Shown: piece after piece, positions 7,888-14,907 of the stretch
Numbering within the stretch: the stretch's first letter is position 1
Layout of the letters: the number at the start of each line of letters is the position of its first letter
NCBI GenBank assembly: GCA_035295665.1
Contig: DATGIQ010000183.1
Location: 1 to 38,791, forward strand
Source: DATGIQ01 sp035295665
GTDB taxonomy: Bacteria > Planctomycetota > Planctomycetia > Gemmatales > Gemmataceae
Length of the DNA stretch: 38,791 nucleotides
Reading direction: 5' to 3'
Position numbers and translations under genes: made by a program
Notes under the pieces: model-generated
Seen by the model: only the letters and a program-made list of their open reading frames with translations
Told to the model about the DNA's origin: nothing
The model's database searches: none

Positions 7888-10800
7888 ATGGCCCGCATGC
7901 ATCGTGAGATATCGCACGCCGACCACGCTTTCCACCGAGAGAGCAATCTATCCCTCTATCTGCTGACGGGATTGCTCGGCCTGATCATTGGCATCGACCT
8001 TTGGCCGCAGGTCGCGCGCTGGCTTCAGACGCTGGGCCTGGCTCTCCCCTCCTGGCCGCAGGAGATCGCCGGGTACCGTATCGCTCTCCTGGCCGCCGTG
8101 CTGGGTGGTGCCCGGGTGCTCTACGGCTCGCTGGAAAGCCTTTTGGAAGGACGGCTGGGAGCGGACCTGGCGATTGCCATTGCTTGTGTCGCGGCCATCC
8201 TCATCGGCGAACCATTGGTGGCGGCCGAGATCGTCTTCATTGGCATGGTCGGCGAGTGTTTGGAAAGCTTCACCTTCGAGCGCACTCAGCGGGCGATTCG
8301 TCGAATTGTAGAAGTGTGTCCCCGCCGCTGCTGGGTATTGCGCGATGGCCGGGAAGTTCGCGTCCGCACCAGTGAAGTCCAGGTCGGAGATCGCGTGGTT
8401 GTCAAACCGGGTGCGCGGATCCCGGTCGACGGCATTGTCCAGGAGGGATCCTCGGCCATCGATCAAAGTGCACTGACCGGCGAAAGCTTGCCACTGGAGA
8501 AACGCCCCGGCGACGAGGTGCTCGCGGGTTCGCTCAACCAGTTCGGCGCGCTCACCATTGAGGCCCGCCGGGTGGCCGAACACACAGTCGTTGGCCGGGT
8601 CATCGAGCTGACGGCCCGCGCCCTCAAAGATAAGGCCCCCTTGGAGCGTTCGGCCGATCGGTTGGCACGGTATTTCCTGCCGGCCGTGCTCAGTCTGGCC
8701 CTGTTGACATTACTCGGCAGCCTGGGCTTCCGCTGGCTGGCCCTGCGGTCCGAAGGCGGCCGGCTCGGCTTTCCCGACCTGGTCCGCAGCGTCTACCCGG
8801 CCCTGTCGGTACTCGTGGTGGCTTGTCCCTGTGCCCTGATCTTGGCGACGCCCGCGGCTATCCTTGCCGCTCTCGGACGGCTGGCCGGAACCGGCGTGCT
8901 CATCAAGGGCGGGCGGGCGCTGGAGCGGCTGGCCGAGGTCACCGCCTTCGCCTTCGACAAGACCGGCACGTTGACGGAAGGTCGGCTGGAACTGGGAGAT
9001 ATCATCGGTCTTGGTGGCGTGAGCGAGGACGAGGTGCTTCGGGCGGCCGCCACGGCGGAGCAGCGGAGCGAACACTTGTTGGCTCACCTGATCATGAACG
9101 AAGCCGTCCGGCGCGGGTTGGTCGTCGAACCGGTCGAAGAGTTCCAGGCTCATCCCGGTGCCGGTGTCACGGCACGCACTGCTGCCGCCACGCTGGTCGT
9201 TGGTAGCCTCCGCCTCTTGGAAGAGCAAGCCATCGCGCTGCCGCCGGAGGTGGCGGGGGTCTTGCAGCGACTTGATGCGAGTGGTCAAACCATCCTGTTG
9301 GTGGCCAAGGACGGGACCATCATCGGCATTCTCGGTGCCCGCGACCGAGTCCGGCCGGAGGCGGCGGGCGTCCTCGCGGAGCTCCGAAGCCTGGGAATTG
9401 GTCAGATTGCCCTTCTGACCGGCGATCGCGCCGCCGTGGCCCAGGCGCTTGCCGCCGCGCTCCCCATCGCGGAAGTGCACGCCGATCTGCTCCCCGAGCA
9501 AAAGGCGGAATTCATCGCGCGTTGGCAACAGCATGGCAAAGTCGCAATGGTCGGTGACGGCATCAACGATGCCCCGTCGCTGGCTCGGGCGGACGTCGGT
9601 GTGGCCATCGGTGGCACTGGTACGGATGTGGCTGCCGAGGCGGGCGATATTGTGATGATGGGCGATCCACTCGCGCCCTTGCCGCTGCTGCTGCGGCTGT
9701 CGCGGGAGACCGTTCGTATCATTTGGCAGAACATTATCGTCTTTGCATTCATCGTCAATGCCGTCGGCATCGTTTTGACCGCTTGGCTTTGGCCCTTACT
9801 CGCCCCCTCCGCGGCCTGGTATGAGCAGTCCCCGGTCGTGGCTGTGATTTATCATCAGATCGGCTCGTTGGCCGTCCTCCTCAACGCCATGCGGCTACTC
9901 TGGTTTGAGCGGACCACGGCGACCCCGCGGTGGCTACGCCTCCGCGGCGCCCTGCAACGAATCGATCTTTGGATGGAGCACCATCTCGACCTGCACGATT
10001 TCGTTCATTGGATCGAACGCCGCTGGAGGATGGTCGGTGCCGTGGCCGCCGCCTTGATCTTTTTCCTGTATGCTCTGAGCGGCCTCACCCAGGTGGGGCC
10101 CGAGGAACTGGCAGTAGTGCGCCGCTTTGGCGAGCCGGTCGACGACCTCACGCCCGGCCTCTACTGGCGCTGGCCGTGGCCGGTCGAAGATGTTCTACGG
10201 GTCCAACCGGACCGGATCCATACCGTCGAAATTGGTTTCCGCTCCGATCCGATACGCCGGGCTGCGGCCGGCAGCTTGACTTGGGCGAGTCCCCATGGCG
10301 GAGACGGGATCCGTCGGGAACGGGATGAAGCGGTCATGATCACCGGCGACGGCAACCTCGTGGAACTCCAGGCGACGATCCGCTATGCGATCGCCGATCC
10401 CCGTGTCTATCTGCTGAATGTCAACGATCCCGACACGATTCTGCGTGCGGCCACCGAATCGGTGCTACGCGAAGCCGTGGCGGGGCAAGCCTTCCAGAAT
10501 CTTCTCACGGTCCAGCGCGAACGCTTTCAGCAGGAGTCGCTGCGGCGCGTGGAAGAACGCTGCCGGGCGTATGGGAGTTTGGGCATCCGGCTGGAAGGCC
10601 TCTCCTTACACGACCTGCACCCACCGCAGGAAGTCGTCGAATCGTATCACAACGTCACCCGGGCAATGCAAGCTCGTGACCGCCAGGTAAACGATGCCGA
10701 AGCCGAAGCGCTGCGGGCCACCATCGATGAGGCAGGCAACGCCCGAACCCGGCGGGCAGCCCTCGTCCGCGCTCTGCAAATCCAGCGGCAATCGAAGGCC

Positions 10801-11226
10801 GCCGCCCACGAAACCGTCACCCAGGCGGATGCAGCCCAGGCGGCGTTCCTGGCTCGGCACAGGGTGCGCTCTCGCCTCGCTACGGCGGAAGAATGGCAGC
10901 TGCTTCGCGAAGCGTTCCGCTCCATCTGGCTTGGCCAGGGAGCCGTGGCGGCATACCAGGACTACGACCGTAATCGCCAGGCCCGGCTTGCCCTTCAGGC
11001 CGCCTTGACCGATTTTCGCCTTTACTGGGACGCGTTGGCCCAGGCACTGGTCGGTCGGGATAAAGTGATCATCGACGCCGACAAGGTTCCGGGCCGACGT
11101 CATTTGCTATTCCTCGATCCGGAGTTGTTCCGCTTGCCGTTCCCGTTCGCCCTCCCGCGCGAGGGTGGTTCCGCGCCGGCGCGCGGTCCCCGCCTCGAAA
11201 TGCCGAGCGATGGAGAAATCAGGTAA
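7888..11226 (+). CDS. P1B-type metal ATPase fused to HflK-like SPFH protein
   Basis: 1112 residues in one uninterrupted frame. Residues about 20-690 are a heavy-metal P-type ATPase: actuator TGES at 197-200, metal-site CPC at 313-315 in a membrane helix, phosphorylation motif DKTGT with D357, and the hinge GDGIND at 556-561. There is no N-terminal HMA metal-binding domain and no CxxC. The nucleotide-domain motif usually read as SEHPLA is SEHLLA here (H396, L397). The last membrane helix has YHQIGS (655-660) followed by LLNAMRLL. Residues about 715-735 are a new membrane helix, and about 736-1112 an HflK-type SPFH domain (VRRFGEPVDDLTPGLYWRWP, then MITGDGNLVELQ and YLLNVNDPDTIL) with a long Ala/Gln/Arg-rich helix. 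An upstream in-frame TTG (7828) is less likely. It is followed after 6 bases by an HflC-like gene. The metal is not predictable. Confidence 0.9.
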   Translation: MARMHREISHADHAFHRESNLSLYLLTGLLGLIIGIDLWPQVARWLQTLGLALPSWPQEIAGYRIALLAAVLGGARVLYGSLESLLEGRLGADLAIAIACVAAILIGEPLVAAEIVFIGMVGECLESFTFERTQRAIRRIVEVCPRRCWVLRDGREVRVRTSEVQVGDRVVVKPGARIPVDGIVQEGSSAIDQSALTGESLPLEKRPGDEVLAGSLNQFGALTIEARRVAEHTVVGRVIELTARALKDKAPLERSADRLARYFLPAVLSLALLTLLGSLGFRWLALRSEGGRLGFPDLVRSVYPALSVLVVACPCALILATPAAILAALGRLAGTGVLIKGGRALERLAEVTAFAFDKTGTLTEGRLELGDIIGLGGVSEDEVLRAAATAEQRSEHLLAHLIMNEAVRRGLVVEPVEEFQAHPGAGVTARTAAATLVVGSLRLLEEQAIALPPEVAGVLQRLDASGQTILLVAKDGTIIGILGARDRVRPEAAGVLAELRSLGIGQIALLTGDRAAVAQALAAALPIAEVHADLLPEQKAEFIARWQQHGKVAMVGDGINDAPSLARADVGVAIGGTGTDVAAEAGDIVMMGDPLAPLPLLLRLSRETVRIIWQNIIVFAFIVNAVGIVLTAWLWPLLAPSAAWYEQSPVVAVIYHQIGSLAVLLNAMRLLWFERTTATPRWLRLRGALQRIDLWMEHHLDLHDFVHWIERRWRMVGAVAAALIFFLYALSGLTQVGPEELAVVRRFGEPVDDLTPGLYWRWPWPVEDVLRVQPDRIHTVEIGFRSDPIRRAAAGSLTWASPHGGDGIRRERDEAVMITGDGNLVELQATIRYAIADPRVYLLNVNDPDTILRAATESVLREAVAGQAFQNLLTVQRERFQQESLRRVEERCRAYGSLGIRLEGLSLHDLHPPQEVVESYHNVTRAMQARDRQVNDAEAEALRATIDEAGNARTRRAALVRALQIQRQSKAAAHETVTQADAAQAAFLARHRVRSRLATAEEWQLLREAFRSIWLGQGAVAAYQDYDRNRQARLALQAALTDFRLYWDALAQALVGRDKVIIDADKVPGRRHLLFLDPELFRLPFPFALPREGGSAPARGPRLEMPSDGEIR

Positions 11227-11232
11227 ATCACC

Positions 11233-12303
11233 ATGCGCAAGCTCTTCCTTCTGATACCAATCCTCGTGCTCTTGGTTGTGGCCGCGAGCACCTCGTTTTT
11301 TAAGGTGGACCGCGCCGAGTTCGCTTACGTCACTCAATTCGGCCGGCACCTGGAAACCTATGATGGAGCCACCGACGCCGGTCTGCATGCCAAGCTTCCC
11401 TGGCCAATTCAGTCGGTCCAGCGGATCGATCATCGGCTCCAGATCTTCGACCTCGACGGTGCCGAGCTGCTCACGCACGATCCGAAGGGAATGACGATCG
11501 ACAAAACCCTCACCATTAGTGCGTATGTCTGTTGGCGGATTGCCGACGCGGAGGGGGTCGATCGCTTTATCCGTACCGTGGGGACCCCGAACCGTGCGGA
11601 AACGATCCTTGGCCAGCAAATCAGCAGTCGCCTGGGCGCCGAGATTGGAAATATGCAACTGGACGAGCTGATCAGCATTGCTCCGGAACAGGATGTGGAA
11701 CAGCGGATGGATCGACTCCACCAGCGTTTGCTCGGTGCCAGTCGGGTCGATCAGGGCGGCCTGGGTAGCGGCGAGAGCCTCAAGCAAAACGCTTGGAGCA
11801 CGTACGGCATTGACCTCGTAGAGGTCCGCCTTCGCCGCTTCAACTATCCACCCCAGGTCCGCGAGGCGATCTTTGAGCGCATCCGCAGCGAACGGAACAA
11901 GAAAGCCGCCGATTATCAAAGTGAAGGAGCCCAGTTGGCCGAAGACATCAAGAGTCAGGCCGAATACGAGGCCCGCACGATTCTCGCGGATGCCCGAGCG
12001 GCCGAACAACGCTTGAAGGGCGAGGCCGATGCCAGGGCCGATCTGATCCGCAACCAAGCCCAGAGCAAGGACGTGAGCTTCTATACATTCCTGCGGAAGC
12101 TAGAAGAGTATCAGCGCATTCTCGGCGACAAGAAGACAGTCCTCCTCCTCTCCAGCCATCGCGACCTGTTCGATCTGTTGTTCAAGCCGCCGAACCCAGA
12201 AAATGCAACGGCCGGGTCGCGGCCGCCCAGTTCTCTCCCCCACACCGAGGAGAGAGCGGGGACGCGGAATGGGAAGCAGCCTGCCAAGAGTGGGGGAGAA
12301 TAA
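11233..12303 (+). CDS. HflC-like SPFH/band 7 membrane protein
   Basis: 356 residues with one N-terminal membrane helix (about residues 4-20) and a following SPFH domain: VTQFGRHLETYDGATDAGLH, LPWPIQSVQRIDHR, LTISAYVCWRI, then the helical segment with FNYPPQVREAIFERIRSERN and KKAADYQSEGAQLAEDIKSQ that characterises HflC. The end of the conserved part is LLSSHRDLFDLLF. A further 35 or so polar, Pro-rich residues are encoded by a palindromic sequence. In proteobacteria HflC pairs with HflK around the FtsH protease. Here the HflK partner is fused to the ATPase immediately upstream (6-base gap), and a second HflK-like gene starts 2 bases after this stop. Role as membrane scaffold or modulator is by family; the actual client is unknown. 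Confidence 0.88.
   Translation: MRKLFLLIPILVLLVVAASTSFFKVDRAEFAYVTQFGRHLETYDGATDAGLHAKLPWPIQSVQRIDHRLQIFDLDGAELLTHDPKGMTIDKTLTISAYVCWRIADAEGVDRFIRTVGTPNRAETILGQQISSRLGAEIGNMQLDELISIAPEQDVEQRMDRLHQRLLGASRVDQGGLGSGESLKQNAWSTYGIDLVEVRLRRFNYPPQVREAIFERIRSERNKKAADYQSEGAQLAEDIKSQAEYEARTILADARAAEQRLKGEADARADLIRNQAQSKDVSFYTFLRKLEEYQRILGDKKTVLLLSSHRDLFDLLFKPPNPENATAGSRPPSSLPHTEERAGTRNGKQPAKSGGE
12231..12300. repeat. inverted repeat in the HflC-like gene tail, covering the next gene's ribosome-binding site
   Basis: TTCTCTCCCCCAC at 12231-12243 is mirrored by GTGGGGGAGAA at 12290-12300, with a second CTCTC/GAGAG pair between them. The right arm GGGGGAG sits about 7 bases before the ATG at 12306 and is its Shine-Dalgarno sequence. 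The left arm lies in the coding sequence of the HflC-like gene, encoding its low-complexity tail. The pattern looks like a worn copy of the CT-rich/AG-rich palindromes that are scattered through many GC-rich genomes. Confidence 0.55.
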
Positions 12304-12305
12304 CC

Positions 12306-13241
12306 ATGCGCTATCTGTACGGCATTGTCTTGCTCGGCTTAATCGGCTATCTCCTCACCGGTGTGACCCAAGTTCGGCCGGGAGAGCGGGCACTGGTCCG
12401 CCGATTTGGTCGAGTCGTGGACAAGCCGGCTCCGGGCCTGCGCATCGGACTCCCCTATGGCATGGAACGGGTGGATCGGGTCCCCGTGGATCTGGTCCGC
12501 CGCCTCACGATCGGCTACCAGCCGGAGGCCGAGCAAACCGATGAGACGACACCCCCCGGACAGCTGCTGACGGGTGATCATAATTTGGTGAACGTCCAGG
12601 TGGTCCTCGATTACAGTGTTCAGGAGGAAGCGCTGGAGGATTATGTGGTGCAATCGGCGCGGGCCGATGGTGTGATCACGCGCGCCGGCGAAGCAATCTT
12701 GGCCGAGTGGGTGAGCGGGCACAAGGTCGACGAAGTCCTGATCCGGGGCAAGGCCGAGCTGCCGGCAGTGCTGGTGGCACAGACGAAGGCGCGGATCGAG
12801 CCGTTTCGGCTCGGCGTCGCCATCCGGCGTGCGAGCGTTTCCTATCTCTTTCCTCCAACGGCCGTCAAAAGTGCGTTTGATGACGTGACCCGGGCCCAGA
12901 GCGCCATGCGCACCCAAGAATACAAGGCTCGGGAAGAGGCGGCCAAGCAACTCCGCTCCGCCCAGGCCGAGAAGCACCGCATCGAAAAAATGACCGCGGC
13001 ATACGTGAATGAACAAGTGGTATTGGCTCAGGCCGAGGCCGATACGTTTGAAAAACGTCTGAAGCAGTATCAAGAATTGCGGCGCGACAACCCGTACGTT
13101 CTGGCCGGTATCTGGTGGGATCAGATCGGCAAGCTGTTCACGCAGATGAAGGAAGCCGGACGGCTAGATCTGCTCGATGACCATCTCGGTGCCGATGGGC
13201 TCGACATTACCATCTCACCCCCGCTGCCGAAGAAGCCGTGA
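12306..13241 (+). CDS. second HflK-like SPFH/band 7 membrane protein
   Basis: 311 residues. One membrane helix (about residues 4-20) is followed by VRPGERALVRRFGRVVDKPA, GLRIGLPYGMERVDRV, LLTGDHNLVNVQVVLDY and a helical part rich in A, E, Q and K (YKAREEAAKQLRSAQAEK), all typical of HflK-type SPFH proteins. Its opening GVTQVRPGERALVRRFG closely resembles the SPFH part of the ATPase fusion (GLTQVGPEELAVVRRFG), suggesting the two arose by duplication. It ends in LDITISPPLPKKP. The 2-base gap to the HflC-like gene and the strong GGGGGAG ribosome-binding site indicate co-expression. The function is probably assembly into a ring or scaffold with the two upstream proteins; that is inference. Confidence 0.85.
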   Translation: MRYLYGIVLLGLIGYLLTGVTQVRPGERALVRRFGRVVDKPAPGLRIGLPYGMERVDRVPVDLVRRLTIGYQPEAEQTDETTPPGQLLTGDHNLVNVQVVLDYSVQEEALEDYVVQSARADGVITRAGEAILAEWVSGHKVDEVLIRGKAELPAVLVAQTKARIEPFRLGVAIRRASVSYLFPPTAVKSAFDDVTRAQSAMRTQEYKAREEAAKQLRSAQAEKHRIEKMTAAYVNEQVVLAQAEADTFEKRLKQYQELRRDNPYVLAGIWWDQIGKLFTQMKEAGRLDLLDDHLGADGLDITISPPLPKKP

Positions 13242-13304
13242 GAAATCCATCTCCATGAAAGAAGCCACGATGTAGACGGTTGGGAGTGGAAGGAGAGGTG
13301 CTTG

Positions 13305-14039
13305 ATGAAGGGCAGTTGGTCGCGCATGGAGATCGCTGGCAAACCGGCGGACGTTTATGACCCGCCTGACCATCCGCGTTTTGCCGTCCTCCACTTGCAT
13401 GGCGTGGGTTTGGAAACGCTCCAGGACAATGCAGCTTATACGCAGCTCTTTGCCGACCTGAATCTGGCTTGCGTCTGTCCGCACGGCCAGCGGTGTTGGT
13501 GGGTAGATCGACGCTGTGCGAAATTTGATGAGCAAGTAACTCCGGAACGCCACTTGCTGGACAACGTGCTTCCGTTTTTCCGCGCCCGATGGAAGTTAGA
13601 ACCGATAGCCATCGGGCTACAGGGCATCAGTATGGGGGGCCAGGGGGCGCTCCGGTTGGCGTTCAAGCATCCACAATTGTTCCCGGTGGTGGCGGGGATC
13701 GCTTCTGCACTGGACTACCAGGATCTCTACGGACAGGACACGCTTCTCGACAGTCTGTATGACAGCAAGGAAGAGTGCCGGCAGGACACGGCGATTCTCC
13801 ATTTGCATCCGACGCAATATCCTCCGCATATTTTTTTCTGCGTCGACCCGGAGGACGAGAAGTGGTTCCGTGGCAACGATCGACTGCACGAAAAGCTAAG
13901 CGCCCTGGGCATTCCGCACGAAATTGATTTCACGACCCATGCGGGCGGCCATTCATGGCAGTACTTCAATCACATGGCCGGGCGCGTCGTGCGCTTCGTC
14001 GTGGCTGGACTGGAGCAGCAGGGACGGCGGCTGTTGTAA
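13305..14039 (+). CDS. alpha/beta-hydrolase, esterase D-like
   Basis: 244 residues. The nucleophile elbow GISMGG places the catalytic serine at S109. The oxyanion region is LHLHGVG (about 29-35), an acid candidate lies in CVDPEDEKW, and the base is the histidine of GGHSWQYF near the C terminus. The overall layout matches PF00756-type esterases such as S-formylglutathione hydrolase or feruloyl esterase-like enzymes. There is no signal peptide, so it is cytosolic. I use the ATG at 13305, which has AAGGAG about 9 bases upstream, rather than the TTG three bases earlier. It lies 63 bases after the third SPFH gene and 25 bases before the LutA-like gene, so it may belong to the same transcript. The natural substrate is not evident. 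Confidence 0.8.
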   Translation: MKGSWSRMEIAGKPADVYDPPDHPRFAVLHLHGVGLETLQDNAAYTQLFADLNLACVCPHGQRCWWVDRRCAKFDEQVTPERHLLDNVLPFFRARWKLEPIAIGLQGISMGGQGALRLAFKHPQLFPVVAGIASALDYQDLYGQDTLLDSLYDSKEECRQDTAILHLHPTQYPPHIFFCVDPEDEKWFRGNDRLHEKLSALGIPHEIDFTTHAGGHSWQYFNHMAGRVVRFVVAGLEQQGRRLL

Positions 14040-14064
14040 ACCTTCGGTTGGGAAGTAGCCGACG

Positions 14065-14784
14065 ATGCACAAAGTCTCCCTCATGGTCACCTGTCTGGGC
14101 GACGCATTCTTTCCGGACATCGGTGTGGCAGCGGTGCGCTTGCTGCGCCGCCTCGGCGTGGAGGTGGACTTTCCCACCGCACAAACATGCTGTGGCCAAC
14201 CGTTTTTCAACAGCGGATACCAACAGCATGCCCGCGACCTGGCACGCCATACGATCCGTGCCTTCGATAACGGGCGCCTGATCGTGACTCCGTCCGGCTC
14301 GTGCGCTGCGATGGTGAAACTGGAATACCCGGAATTATTTCACGAAGACCTTATCTGGCACGGCCGCGCGGAGGATCTGGCCCGGCGTACCCACGAACTG
14401 TCCGATTTCCTGGTCAACGTGATCGGCGTCGAGGACGTGGGCGCCCGCTGCCGGGGGAAAGCAACCTATCACATGGCCTGCCATCTCCGCGGGCTGGGGT
14501 TGCAAACGGAGCCGGAGCGGCTCCTGCGCAACGTCCGCGATCTGGAACTCGTTCCCCTCGAGCGGAGCGACGAGTGCTGTGGCTTCGGCGGATCGTTCTC
14601 GGTGCGCTTTCCGGGTATCAGCGGAGCGATGGTCCAGGACAAGGCGGCATTGATCGAGAAGACCGGGGCAGACATGGTTGTGGCCACCGACGCAGGCTGT
14701 CTGATGAACATCGCTGGCTGCCTGCGGCGGCGCGACAGCAACGTGCGCGCCATGCACCTGGCGCAGGTGCTGGAGCAGACGTAA
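14065..14784 (+). CDS. LutA/LldE-like CCG-domain protein
   Basis: 239 residues with two cysteine-rich (CCG) domains: TCCGQPFFNSGY around C42-C43, and DECCGFGGSFSVRFP in the C-terminal half, each followed by a further conserved Cys. This is the arrangement of LutA (YkgE/LldE), a subunit of the L-lactate dehydrogenase complex LutABC, and related to heterodisulfide reductase subunit B. The partners LutB and LutC are not adjacent; the next gene is an unrelated one on the other strand. It starts 25 bases after the esterase, probably in the same operon. Lactate oxidation is the family role; here it rests on similarity only, because CCG proteins also serve glycolate oxidase and other complexes. Confidence 0.8.
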   Translation: MHKVSLMVTCLGDAFFPDIGVAAVRLLRRLGVEVDFPTAQTCCGQPFFNSGYQQHARDLARHTIRAFDNGRLIVTPSGSCAAMVKLEYPELFHEDLIWHGRAEDLARRTHELSDFLVNVIGVEDVGARCRGKATYHMACHLRGLGLQTEPERLLRNVRDLELVPLERSDECCGFGGSFSVRFPGISGAMVQDKAALIEKTGADMVVATDAGCLMNIAGCLRRRDSNVRAMHLAQVLEQT

Positions 14785-14907
14785 ACGCCCGGCGAGCCCC
14801 CTCCGCAGAGTGCCATGCTTTCGCGGCCACTGGCATGCTCGTGACAGGCCGGTTGATCCTCGAAGGGCCATGCAAGGATGGCACGCGACCGGTGCTGAAG
14901 CGGAAAT

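Noticed and set aside
14808..14880. Short inverted repeats such as GCCAT/ATGGC after the LutA-like gene as a terminator
   Set aside because: The stem is only 5 bp and no T-run follows in either direction.
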